Source of the DNA: a bacterium
GTDB lineage: Bacteria > SZUA-182 > SZUA-191 > JAJRXT01
Direction of reading: 5' to 3'
Assembly: GCA_024277675.1 (NCBI GenBank)
Contig: JAJRUS010000020.1
Location: forward strand, 1 to 35,330
DNA: 35,330 nucleotides
Below, piece after piece: positions 16,805 to 24,250 of the stretch; within the stretch, counting starts at the first letter, position 1; every line of letters starts with the position of its first letter. The notes below the pieces were generated by a model, which was not told where the DNA came from, made no database searches, and worked only from the letters and a program-made list of their open reading frames with translations. The position numbers and the translations under genes are program-made.

Positions 16805-17275
16805 TTAGTCAATTAATGTACCTGACCAGCAATCTCTACGGTTGAAGCCATTGCAGTTTATAGTGGCGGTGTTATAGTTATAAATAACCGTATCCGCATT
16901 GTCTAAGCCGCCGTTTATTCCCCGGGCGGTGACCCTGAAGGTGGTGGCCGAGACATTATTAATCATAAATTCAAAGAAGGGGGCATCTCCGGTGTCAACA
17001 CGGTTGGCGCCTACATCATATATTCCATCCCCCACCGTTATGCTCTGCCAGTTTCCGGCAGCGGGAACGAGGGTTATTAAATTAAATGCACCGCTATTTT
17101 GCCTGCCTATTCTCATGGCGGTAGATATTGAGCCAATAATCGATTTAGCCTCTTCCGCCTGGCTGCGCGTTATAAATCTGAGATAGCTTGGATAGCCGAT
17201 GGCGGCTAAAATCGACATTACAGCTACCGTTATTAGCAGTTCTATCAGCGTAAATCCCCTGGATTCTCTTAGCAT
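16805..17275 (-). CDS. Prepilin, PilE/PilA-like (first gene of the pilin operon)
   Basis: A 156-residue prepilin with a short leader MLRESRG and cleavage site G/FTLIELLITVAVMSILAAIGYPSY, followed by KSIIGSISTAMRIG, as in PilE-like minor pilins. The C-terminus carries a Cys pair (INCNGFNRRDC) suggestive of the disulfide D-region. The ATG at 17275 fits the processing site; the frame is open for 25 codons upstream but these do not give a plausible leader. GGGGAAC precedes it. It begins a four-gene operon with PilV-, PilW- and PilX-like genes. Confidence 0.8.
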   Translation of the reverse strand: MLRESRGFTLIELLITVAVMSILAAIGYPSYLRFITRSQAEEAKSIIGSISTAMRIGRQNSGAFNLITLVPAAGNWQSITVGDGIYDVGANRVDTGDAPFFEFMINNVSATTFRVTARGINGGLDNADTVIYNYNTATINCNGFNRRDCWSGTLID

Positions 17276-17480
17276 AGCTGTTCCCCATATAGTAAAGACT
17301 ATTCGTAGTAATATATGATATATGCAAAATACATACCATATAACGAACACCAGGGAAAAGTAACCTTGGACGTATCTAGTTGAATAATAGGATTTTTTAG
17401 CAGATATGTTAAAACTGGCAATCGTGGATGTTAAGTGGATTACAAGCTAAAATCGGGTGCATAGGTAATATCGGGCGACA

Positions 17481-17969
17481 TTACCCTTTTTGTCCGAAGC
17501 GCCGGCTTATTATATCGATAATCCGGCTGCTGGAGTGTCCCGGTAACGGTGGAATACGGATAACCAGACCCCCGGCGCGCTCTACTGTTTCCCGGCCTAC
17601 AATCTCATCATGTCCCCAATCGCCACCCTTGACCAGTACATCGGGGACTAATTCTTTAATGATTTTATCCGGGGTGAGCTCATCAAAGATAACCACATAG
17701 TCTACCATTTCCAGTGCGGCTATAATTTCAGCTCGTTCAGTATCCGGCATAATAGGGCGCGGGTCTCCTTTATTGCTCTTAATCGAGGCATCGCTGTTTA
17801 AGGCTACAATCAATATATCTCCCTGCTGCTTAGCGGTATTCAGCAGATAGATGTGACCCCGATGCAAAAGGTCGAAACAGCCGTTAGTGAAGATTGTTTT
17901 CTGGTGGGATTTCCTTAAGGAGGCGACTATTTGCTGTAATTCGGGGCGGGATTTTATTTTATCTTTCAA
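17481..17969 (-). CDS. rfaE2: D-glycero-beta-D-manno-heptose 1-phosphate adenylyltransferase
   Basis: A 162-residue nucleotidyltransferase that makes ADP-heptose for the LPS inner core; cytoplasmic. Seen: TNGCFDLLHRGHIYLL with the HxGH motif (about 28-43), LIVALNSDASIKSNKG, RPIMPDTERAEIIAALEMVDYVVIFDE, and DVLVKGGDWGHDEIVGRE. It is the separate C-terminal domain of HldE, without the kinase. TTG at 17969 is the start, with GGAG 12 nt upstream, only 3 nt after the CooT stop codon, so it is translationally coupled to the nickel cluster by position rather than by pathway. Confidence 0.92.
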   Translation of the reverse strand: MKDKIKSRPELQQIVASLRKSHQKTIFTNGCFDLLHRGHIYLLNTAKQQGDILIVALNSDASIKSNKGDPRPIMPDTERAEIIAALEMVDYVVIFDELTPDKIIKELVPDVLVKGGDWGHDEIVGRETVERAGGLVIRIPPLPGHSSSRIIDIISRRFGQKG

Positions 17970-17972
17970 GGG

Positions 17973-18161
17973 TTATTTCTTCTCCAGGACAATCTTGTGG
18001 TTTACCAGCGAAATTTCCCTGATACCGGCCTCTACTACCTTCTGCTCACCGGTTATACTACACAGATAGTATTTGCCGTCCTCCGGCCGCATAATATCTA
18101 CATCCTCTAAGATTAACTCTTCCTCTCCATTCCGATATAAATAAGCATTAGCTTCGCACAT
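17973..18161 (-). CDS. cooT: CooT-family nickel-binding protein
   Basis: A 62-residue protein starting MCEANAYLY, as in CooT, in which the Cys at position 2 contributes to a nickel site. The centre (LILEDVDIMRPEDG) and end (IREISLVNHKIVLEKK) match the family pattern. CooT was described in the CO dehydrogenase maturation cluster, but family members occur in many anaerobes without it. GGAG lies 6 nt before ATG. Its place after CbiM in the same transcription unit fits nickel handling. Confidence 0.8.
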   Translation of the reverse strand: MCEANAYLYRNGEEELILEDVDIMRPEDGKYYLCSITGEQKVVEAGIREISLVNHKIVLEKK

Positions 18162-18191
18162 CTAGCTCTCCTCAAGGGAACATAGTCCCCT

Positions 18192-18917
18192 TTAATATAA
18201 ATGGCCGTGGTCATGTTCTTTACCTGCCTCATGGGTGTGAGTCTTAACATGATGATGATGAGCATAGCAGGCATCTTTATCCCCGCCACAGCAATGGGTT
18301 ATCACTAAATCCGGCCTGGTTTTTATAAGCACCGATACGATCAGCACCGTAAACGCCGCCTCTATTATACCGATCAGGCTCTGCGCTCCCAGCAGATTAA
18401 TAAAGCCCAGCTTTACCTGTCCGGCTATTGACAGTTCAATCCAGATGGCCAGGGAAATCATAATTGTAGTTATCCAGGTAGAAAGCGCCAGCGCACGTAA
18501 AAAGCCCCGGTTGTTATGGGGGAATAATTTTTTAAACCGTATTAAAATATTATATCCCCCGACACCCCCGATAAACCCCAGATTAAATATATTAATCCCC
18601 AGTGTGGCCAGACCGCCATAACCAAATATCAGGCATTGAATGGTAAGCACCACCGCCATAGTCAGACAGGTGGCCCAAGGCCCCATAAGACTGGCCAGCA
18701 GCAGCGCCCCAAAAAAATGGACGCTGATAGCTCCGGCTATAGGATAGTTCGGCATTTGAGCGAACAGCAGGAAAACAGCGCTGATGCCCATCAGTAGAAT
18801 GCGCCGCTCGCCAGCATCCTGGCTAAGTTTTTTTGCCGCATAGCCGCAAGCCCCAACAGCCGCTATCCAGCCCGGGATGTTCAAGCCACTGCTTAAAATT
18901 TCACCAGAAAGATGCAT
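18192..18917 (-). CDS. cbiM: CbiM/NikM-type substrate-binding membrane subunit of a nickel/cobalt ECF transporter
   Basis: A 241-residue integral membrane protein. It begins MHLSG with His2, the conserved metal-site His of CbiM/NikM. About six membrane helices follow, with MPNYPIAGAISVHFFGALLLASLMGPW (about 54-80) and LATLGINIFNLGFIGGVGGY typical of the family. The C-terminus ends with a Cys/His-rich tail (CCGGDKDACYAHHHH, then THTHEAGKEHDHGH), likely for metal capture. It starts 9 nt after the CbiO-like stop. Neither CbiN nor CbiQ is present in the window. Nickel is favoured over cobalt because of the CooT neighbour, which is inference. Confidence 0.88.
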   Translation of the reverse strand: MHLSGEILSSGLNIPGWIAAVGACGYAAKKLSQDAGERRILLMGISAVFLLFAQMPNYPIAGAISVHFFGALLLASLMGPWATCLTMAVVLTIQCLIFGYGGLATLGINIFNLGFIGGVGGYNILIRFKKLFPHNNRGFLRALALSTWITTIMISLAIWIELSIAGQVKLGFINLLGAQSLIGIIEAAFTVLIVSVLIKTRPDLVITHCCGGDKDACYAHHHHVKTHTHEAGKEHDHGHLY

Positions 18918-18926
18918 CAGCTTCCC

Positions 18927-19682
18927 CTAACAGGCCGCAGCGACATAGTGTTCACAATATGCGCATTTGAACTCATAATCCAACCCATGTTCCCGGATCA
19001 GTTTTTTGTTGAGCATAAATTTCTCGCGGCTGGTATCTTCTATTACCTTACCATTTCCCATAACTACAAAGCGATCACAGAGTTGAAACAACATCGGCAA
19101 GTCATGGCTGACGATGATTTTGGTGCCCGACAGAGAGTTAACCAGTTCTAAAAAGGTTTTCTCACTACGGGGGTCCAGGTTGCTGGTGGGCTCATCCAGT
19201 ACCATAACCTTGGGTACCATGGAAAGAATGGTGGCCAGCGCCACCCGCTTTTTCTGGCCAAAAGACAGGTGATGGGCCGAGCGCTGCCCAAAGTCATGCA
19301 GCCCTACCTTTTTGAGCGTCTCTTTAACCCGGCAGTCTATTTCAGCCTTTTCCATGTCCATATTAATCAGCCCGAAGGCTATATCATCGTACACCGTGGG
19401 ACAAAACAGTTGATCGTCGGGGTCTTGAAACACTATTCCCACGTAGCTGCGGATGGTTCTTAAATTTTCCTTATTCAACGGCAACCCGGCTATTTCAATT
19501 TTTCCATGTCCCCGCAGAATACCATTTAATTGTTTTAGCAGGGTGGATTTTCCGGCCCCGTTATGGCCTACAATGGCTACCGATTCCCCTTCTGCTATGC
19601 TTATGTTCACCCCGTTTAAAGCCGGAGTGCCGTCGGGATATTTGTAGTACAGATCAACTACTTCAACCATTTTTTTGCTCAT
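18927..19682 (-). CDS. cbiO: ECF/CbiO-type ABC transporter ATPase with Cys-rich C-terminus
   Basis: A 251-residue ATPase energising the CbiM protein at the inner membrane. Seen: Walker A GHNGAGKST (about 37-45), Q-loop FQDPDDQLF, signature LSFGQKKR (about 136-143), Walker B KVMVLDEPTSNLD, and H-loop IIVSHD. The last 15 residues, KCAYCEHYVAAAC, hold three Cys and one His and are unusual for CbiO; they may bind metal. ATG 19682 gives a normal N-terminus; the upstream 19 codons open to the left are not needed. AAGGG is the likely ribosome site. It is the first gene of the cluster behind a strong promoter and an attenuator-like leader. Confidence 0.88.
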   Translation of the reverse strand: MSKKMVEVVDLYYKYPDGTPALNGVNISIAEGESVAIVGHNGAGKSTLLKQLNGILRGHGKIEIAGLPLNKENLRTIRSYVGIVFQDPDDQLFCPTVYDDIAFGLINMDMEKAEIDCRVKETLKKVGLHDFGQRSAHHLSFGQKKRVALATILSMVPKVMVLDEPTSNLDPRSEKTFLELVNSLSGTKIIVSHDLPMLFQLCDRFVVMGNGKVIEDTSREKFMLNKKLIREHGLDYEFKCAYCEHYVAAAC

Positions 19683-19704
19683 TGGATGCGTTCCCTTACC
19701 CTTC

Positions 19705-19764
19705 AATAAAAAAAGCCACCTCATCCCTGCCGCACACACTTTATGGCAAAGCCTTCGTGGCCTT
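19705..19764 (-). promoter_or_regulatory. Attenuator-like terminator in the cbiO leader
   Basis: On the minus strand the leader contains AAGGCCAC (19757-19764) pairing with GTGGCTTT (19712-19719) over an 8-bp stem with one G-U pair, followed directly by TTTTATT. An inner TGCC/GGCA pairing is possible. It ends about 23 nt before the start codon, where a terminator would only make sense if regulated. The leader from the predicted start is about 140 nt. Confidence 0.45.
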
Positions 19765-19828
19765 AAATCTTACTTTAACTGATTTTTATAGCGATTGCTT
19801 TTTGCGCTTCATGCCCAGCTTAGTTTAA

Positions 19829-19857
19829 ATGCTATCAAGCCGGGCGGCTTTTGTCAA
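19829..19857 (-). promoter_or_regulatory. Sigma70 promoter of the cbiO-cbiM-cooT-rfaE2 cluster, with palindrome in the spacer
   Basis: On the minus strand TTGACA (19852-19857), 17 nt, TAGCAT (19829-19834). The spacer holds AAGCC-N4-GGCTT (19837-19850), an operator-like palindrome where a repressor could block RNA polymerase. Spacing is ideal. Confidence 0.7.
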
Positions 19858-19886
19858 GCAAAATGTGGACAATAAACATAAACAAA

Positions 19887-19915
19887 TTGACACTTCAAGC
19901 AGTTAAGGTTATTAT
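19887..19915 (+). promoter_or_regulatory. Sigma70 promoter of the PHP-domain gene
   Basis: TTGACA (19887-19892), 17 nt, TATTAT (19910-19915). Transcription would start near 19922, about 30 nt before the start codon. It is back-to-back with the cbiO promoter. Confidence 0.7.
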
Positions 19916-19951
19916 GGGTTAAGATATTTAAAAGTTTAAATGGAGGCAAAG

Positions 19952-20602
19952 ATGATTGATCTGCATACGCATTCCCTGTTTAGCGACGGAGTGCTTTTGC
20001 CGGCGGAGTTGGTGAGGAGAGCCAGGGTAAGCGGCTATCGGGCCTTGGCAATTACCGATCATGCCGATATGTCCAACCTGGATTATATTATACCCCGCAT
20101 GTTAAAAGCCTGTGCCCAGCTAACCGGACAAACCGGGGTTACGGTTATACCGGGCATAGAATTAACCCATATCCCGCCGGCGGCTATAGCCGGTTTGGTG
20201 GCTGATGCCCGCAGTCTGGGCGCCAGATTAATAATTGTGCATGGCGAAAGTATTGCTGAGCCGGTAGCGCCGGACACCAATCTGGCGGCGCTCAAATGTC
20301 CGATTGACATACTGGCCCATCCGGGACTAATAACCAGGGAAGAGGCGGAGCTGGCGGCCAGGGCCGGTATACGTCTGGAAATCTCGGCCCGTCGAGGGCA
20401 TTGCCTGACCAATGGGCAGGTGGTAACGCTGGCCAGGCAAACGGGCGCTAAACTGGTTTTCGGCAGCGATGCCCATGCACCGGGAGATTTGATAACTCGT
20501 GCCCAGGCCGAGAGGATAGCCAAAGGCGCCGGGCTTAATGATACTGAAATAGCTTGCCTGTTTAAAAACGCCGAGGACTTGGTAGATAAGTGTAAGCTGT
20601 AA
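19952..20602 (+). CDS. PHP-domain phosphoesterase
   Basis: A 216-residue metal-dependent hydrolase of the PHP superfamily (histidinol-phosphatase / YcdX-like). Seen: MIDLHTHSLFSDG with the HxH metal site (His5, His7), LAITDHADMSNL, HGESIAEPV (metal ligand His in the middle), ILAHPGLI, and a C-terminal SDAHAPG. ATG 19952 is chosen since GGAGG lies 5 nt upstream of it; the ATG at 19940 lacks a site. No histidine-biosynthesis gene is near, so the substrate remains unknown; a nucleotide or sugar phosphatase role is equally possible. Confidence 0.8.
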   Translation: MIDLHTHSLFSDGVLLPAELVRRARVSGYRALAITDHADMSNLDYIIPRMLKACAQLTGQTGVTVIPGIELTHIPPAAIAGLVADARSLGARLIIVHGESIAEPVAPDTNLAALKCPIDILAHPGLITREEAELAARAGIRLEISARRGHCLTNGQVVTLARQTGAKLVFGSDAHAPGDLITRAQAERIAKGAGLNDTEIACLFKNAEDLVDKCKL

Positions 20603-20691
20603 TAAGGACACTTACTTTGACCCACCTAAATTTTGTAGGTAAATTAGCCGTTTTACTTCTTTAACCTGCCTTATTTTTCTCCCGGCAAGGC

Positions 20692-20720
20692 TTGCAAAAA
20701 CAACCCCAATAGGGTATAAA
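20692..20720 (+). promoter_or_regulatory. Sigma70 promoter of galE
   Basis: TTGCAA (20692-20697), 17 nt, TATAAA (20715-20720), placing the transcription start near 20727, about 25 nt before the galE ATG. Confidence 0.6.
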
Positions 20721-20751
20721 TGTTTCTTTACTCAAAATATTTGGAGATGAA

Positions 20752-21732
20752 ATGCAGGTTTTAGTTACCGGGGGCGCCGGTTACATCGGTTCACAAGTCA
20801 TCAAGCAATTAAACCGGCAGGGTTATGAGACTATCGCTTATGATAATCTATCCTATGGCTACCGGGAGTCGGTAAAGTGGGGTGAATTTATCGAGGGCGA
20901 GCTGGCAGATACGGATAAGCTGAAAAAAGTCTTCAATGAGCATAATATTTCTGTGGTGATGCACTTTGCGGCCTTTATCTCGGCCGGTGAGTCGGTAATT
21001 GACCCGATAAAATATTACCAGAATAATGTAATAAACACCCTGAATCTTATTCACACTATGCTGGAATGCAAGCTGAACAAGCTGATATTTTCTTCCACCG
21101 CCGCCGTTTACGGCGAACCTCAGAAAATACCCATTGACGAAAACCATCCGCTGTGTCCCATAAATCCATATGGGGTGGGCAAATATTTAATTGAACAGGC
21201 GTTACCGGTTTTTGATAAAACCCAGGGGCTTAAATACATTTCCTTCAGATACTTTAATGCCGCCGGAGCAGATAGCGAGGGCGAGCTGGGGGAGCGGCAC
21301 CATCCCGAAACTCATTTGATCCCCTTAATGTTTAATGCGGTGTTAGGCAATGCCGAAGCGGCCAGGGTTTTCGGCGATGATTATGATACTCCCGACGGCA
21401 CCTGCATCCGGGATTATATCCACATCAGCGATCTGGCGCAGGCGCATATTCTGGGCTTAAAACGCTTACTTTCTCATGGGGAGAGCGAGATATTCAATCT
21501 GGGAAACGGTGAAGGCTATTCAGTAAAAGAGGTTATCGATACCATAAAAAGGCTTAGCGGGGTCGACTTTCCGGTAGTGGTGACTGACAGGCGTGAGGGG
21601 GACACCTCAAAATTAATCAGTAGTAGTGATAAGGCTAAAGCAGTCCTGGGCTGGAAACCCCGGTACCCGGAGTTGGAGAAAATTGTAGAGACTGTATGGA
21701 ATTGGAAACAAAAGACAAAATCTGAAATATAA
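20752..21732 (+). CDS. galE: UDP-glucose 4-epimerase
   Basis: A 326-residue NAD-dependent enzyme that interconverts UDP-glucose and UDP-galactose for surface polysaccharides; cytoplasmic. Seen: GGAGYIGS (7-14), DNLSYGY (31-37), HFAAFISAGESV (71-82), SSTAAVYG (114-121), catalytic Tyr140 and Lys144 in YGVGK, FRYFNAAGAD, and DGTCIRDYIHISDLA. The length fits GalE. GGAG lies 5 nt before ATG. A clear promoter precedes it, and the RdgC-like gene follows after 34 nt. Confidence 0.93.
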   Translation: MQVLVTGGAGYIGSQVIKQLNRQGYETIAYDNLSYGYRESVKWGEFIEGELADTDKLKKVFNEHNISVVMHFAAFISAGESVIDPIKYYQNNVINTLNLIHTMLECKLNKLIFSSTAAVYGEPQKIPIDENHPLCPINPYGVGKYLIEQALPVFDKTQGLKYISFRYFNAAGADSEGELGERHHPETHLIPLMFNAVLGNAEAARVFGDDYDTPDGTCIRDYIHISDLAQAHILGLKRLLSHGESEIFNLGNGEGYSVKEVIDTIKRLSGVDFPVVVTDRREGDTSKLISSSDKAKAVLGWKPRYPELEKIVETVWNWKQKTKSEI

Positions 21733-21766
21733 GATAAGCATTCATATTAACCATTTAGGAGCATAA

Positions 21767-22375
21767 ATGGGTTTATTATCCAGTTCAGTAAGTATCAGTC
21801 GTTTTTATATCAAAGGAGAAATGCCGTCCGATTACAAGGAGCAGTATCCGCTCCAGATCAGGCGGCACAGCTTCAGGGAGTTGGATGAGGATTCAGCCGA
21901 AGAGCGTTCTGCCGGTTGGGTTAATCTGATGGATATGCTGGATAATAAATTTATCGGCGAGGAGTTTTTCAAGGAAAATTTCATTACCATGTCTTTGAGA
22001 ATTGATGTGCGCAAGGTTCCCCAAAAGGCGCTGAAATATTATTGTATAAAGGCTGAGAACGAGCAAAAGGCCAGGCTGAATAAGGAGTATCTGGCTAAGG
22101 CCGCCCGCCAGGAAATAAAAGAACGGATTTATTTTCAATTGCTGAAACGGGTGATTCCCCAGGGCAATGTATACGATATGATCTGGAACTTAAACCAGCA
22201 CACGGTAATATTCTCCTCACAAAGCAACCCGGTTTGCGAGGAATTCAGCAAGCTATTTAAAAATACATTTGGCTTGAGTCTGATAGCCCTTTTTCCTTAT
22301 ACTATTGCGGCCAGACATATGACCGAAAGCCAGCTTACTCAGGTTGAGCAGACCCAACCTTATAGTTTTTATTAA
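21767..22375 (+). CDS. RdgC-like protein (recombination-associated)
   Basis: A 202-residue protein. It starts MGLLSSSVSISRFYIKG and has SAGWVNL, ITMSLRIDVRKVPQKALKY, and a C-terminal NVYDMIWNLNQHTVIFSS ... NTFGLSLIALFPYTIA. These are, from memory, the signature of RdgC-like proteins in Desulfobacterota, which bind DNA and modulate RecA in gammaproteobacteria. AGGAG lies 5 nt upstream of ATG. Direct alignment could not be run, so the family label is moderately supported. A partner gene follows after 16 nt. Confidence 0.6.
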   Translation: MGLLSSSVSISRFYIKGEMPSDYKEQYPLQIRRHSFRELDEDSAEERSAGWVNLMDMLDNKFIGEEFFKENFITMSLRIDVRKVPQKALKYYCIKAENEQKARLNKEYLAKAARQEIKERIYFQLLKRVIPQGNVYDMIWNLNQHTVIFSSQSNPVCEEFSKLFKNTFGLSLIALFPYTIAARHMTESQLTQVEQTQPYSFY

Positions 22376-22391
22376 CCGGAGTCTTAATAAG

Positions 22392-22907
22392 ATGGATATT
22401 TTTGAGCTTTTACATGATAAGGAATTTTTAGGCCGCGAGTTTCTAACCTGGTTATGGTTTAAGAGTGAGACTCAGGACGGGCAATTTGCGCTGGCTGATT
22501 CAAAACAGGTGTTGCTCTGGTTTGATGATAAGGTGGTGCTCCAATCCGATGGGCATGAGATAATCAGTTGTCAGGGAGAGAATTCGGCGCTAATTGAAGC
22601 CAGACATGCCTTACGCGATGGGAAAAAAGTCACCCAGGCAAAAATTAAGCTGATTATGGGTGAGAATGACTGGTCGTTCAGCCTGGATTCAGCCTGGCTC
22701 AATTTCAAAAGCTTGAAAACCCCTAAGGTTATGCTGGATACCAGGGAAGACCCCGAGGGGTTGTTTTATGAAAAGGTATTTTTGCTGGATACCCCGATCT
22801 CTGCTATAGAACAGCTATTTACCCAGTTTTTAGAAATTCGCATTTCCGACAAATGGGATAAAACAGAAGTCACCGCTATCCGCCGCTGGATGCAACAGGG
22901 AGTATAA
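22392..22907 (+). CDS. Partner protein of the RdgC-like gene, function unknown
   Basis: A 171-residue soluble protein, no signal peptide or membrane segment. It opens with LHDKEFLGREFLTWLWFKSE and has LWFDDKVVLQSDG, ARHALRDGKKVTQAKIKLI, and a C-terminal RRWMQQGV. I recall proteins of this pattern next to RdgC-like genes in Geobacter-type genomes, so the pair is probably functional, but the role is unknown. ATG 22392 is chosen over the upstream frame opening at 22344, which overlaps the previous gene. Confidence 0.6.
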   Translation: MDIFELLHDKEFLGREFLTWLWFKSETQDGQFALADSKQVLLWFDDKVVLQSDGHEIISCQGENSALIEARHALRDGKKVTQAKIKLIMGENDWSFSLDSAWLNFKSLKTPKVMLDTREDPEGLFYEKVFLLDTPISAIEQLFTQFLEIRISDKWDKTEVTAIRRWMQQGV

Positions 22908-22959
22908 CCCTACATTAAACCATCTTTATTTGTGCTTTTTTGCCGGTTACAGTTTGGAT

Positions 22960-23367
22960 TTAAGACAAAAAGGCGTTTTCATCGCTTAAATACCTGCCGA
23001 ATCCCCTGAAAATATCACTGTTGGATACGATGCCGATTATTTTGCGACTGTCAAAAACCGGCATCCGGCGTACCCCGGTATGTACCATCAAGCGGGCCAC
23101 ATGTTTAATGGAGAGATTGGGGGGAATAGTAAGTAGCGGCTTGGTCATAATATCGGCTACCTTGATTCCCTGGGGGCTTATGCCTTCGGCTACCACCTTA
23201 TTCACCACATCCCGCCGGGTAATAATGCCGTAGGAATCATCATCGTTTATGCGATTGACTATCAGGCTGCTGACCTTATTTTCGATCATAGTGGTTACCG
23301 CCTCAGCCACCGAAATCCCTTCCTCCACCATCACCACATTTTTGGTCATTATATCACGGGCTTTCAC
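22960..23367 (-). CDS. Tandem CBS-domain protein
   Basis: A 135-residue protein of two CBS domains (about 1-60 and 70-130), which bind adenine nucleotides and sense energy state. Seen: MKARDIMTKNVVMVEEGISVAEAV, SSLIVNRINDDDSYGIITRRDVVNKVV, VADIMTKPLLTIPPNLSIKHVARLMV and RRMPVFDSRKIIGIVSNSDIFRGF. It has no other domain. GTG at 23367 is the start, with GGGGAGG upstream. It follows flxA by 22 nt on the same strand, so it is probably cotranscribed with the hdr-flx operon and may couple it to nucleotide levels (inference). Confidence 0.9.
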   Translation of the reverse strand: MKARDIMTKNVVMVEEGISVAEAVTTMIENKVSSLIVNRINDDDSYGIITRRDVVNKVVAEGISPQGIKVADIMTKPLLTIPPNLSIKHVARLMVHTGVRRMPVFDSRKIIGIVSNSDIFRGFGRYLSDENAFLS

Positions 23368-23389
23368 TTCTCATCACCTCCCCTAAGGA

Positions 23390-24250
23390 TTACATTTCAT
23401 TCGGTAGTTTCTTTAATTCCGCCAGCGAGAATACCGGCCCATCTATACATACATATTTGGGCCCGATATTGCAGCGGCCGCATAACCCCAGCCCGCATTT
23501 CATCCGGCGCTCCAGGGTGGTATAAATCTGGTGTGGTTCAAATCCGAGTTTCTCCAGTTCGACCAGCACGAATTTTATCATAATCGGCGGGCCGCAGGTA
23601 ACCGCTACTGTATTTTTGGGCGCCGGGGCAACCTGGGATACTATAGTGGGCACAAAGCCCACCTTGTATCCCCAACCGGGTACTTCCCGGTCAATGGTAC
23701 GGATTATCTTGACATTTCCATGATCTTCCCAGTCATCCAAATCACTCAAATAGCACAGATCGTCCGGGGTACGCGCCCCATAGATAAGCGTAATATCCGC
23801 ATACTTCCGGCGCTCAGTTAACAGGTGAAACATAAGCGGCCGCAAGGGGGCCAGCCCCAAACCACCAGCTATGAGGATAATATTTTTTTTCCCAAATTCA
23901 TGATAAGGAAAGCAGTTACCCAACGGCCCGCGCAGGCCGATCTGAGCCCCAACTGATAATTCATGGAAAGCCGAGGTTACCTCGCCAGCCTTCATGATAC
24001 TGAATTGCAGATAGTCTTTCTGTTTGGGAGCGGAGTTTATGACGAAAGTAGATTCCCCCGCGCCGAATAAAGAAAGCTGGGCCACCTGCCCCGGCTCAAA
24101 GCTGAAACCAGCCATTTCTTTTTTATCGTTGAGCGCCACATGTAAGGATATTATATTGGGGGTTTCCGGGTATAACTTGGTTATGGTGGCCAACCGGGGA
24201 AGATAGGGATTGCCTCCCGGCCCCCGGTATTTATGGTCTTTGGTCATCAT
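23390..24250 (-). CDS. flxA: FlxA, FAD/NAD(P)-binding oxidoreductase subunit
   Basis: A 286-residue flavoprotein expected to oxidise NADH for the Flx-Hdr complex. Seen: FAD-binding segment FEPGQVAQLSLFGAGE (about 51-66), NAD-binding segment IAGGLGLAPLRPLMFHL (about 128-144), IYGARTPDDLCY, and a C-terminal 2Fe-2S site CGLGLCGRCNIGPKYVCIDG (about 248-267), as in dihydroorotate dehydrogenase electron-transfer subunits and sulfhydrogenase gamma. Its ATG shares an A with the TGA of flxB (TGATG overlap), so the two are translationally coupled. Confidence 0.88.
   Translation of the reverse strand: MMTKDHKYRGPGGNPYLPRLATITKLYPETPNIISLHVALNDKKEMAGFSFEPGQVAQLSLFGAGESTFVINSAPKQKDYLQFSIMKAGEVTSAFHELSVGAQIGLRGPLGNCFPYHEFGKKNIILIAGGLGLAPLRPLMFHLLTERRKYADITLIYGARTPDDLCYLSDLDDWEDHGNVKIIRTIDREVPGWGYKVGFVPTIVSQVAPAPKNTVAVTCGPPIMIKFVLVELEKLGFEPHQIYTTLERRMKCGLGLCGRCNIGPKYVCIDGPVFSLAELKKLPNEM

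Noticed and set aside
19683-19830. Cobalamin or NiCo riboswitch in the cbiO leader
   Set aside because: The leader is too short for a cobalamin riboswitch and lacks the conserved sequence I would expect for NiCo; only the terminator-like stem is supported.
20083-20625. Minus-strand 180-codon frame
   Set aside because: It is the shadow of the PHP-domain gene, which carries the metal-site motifs.
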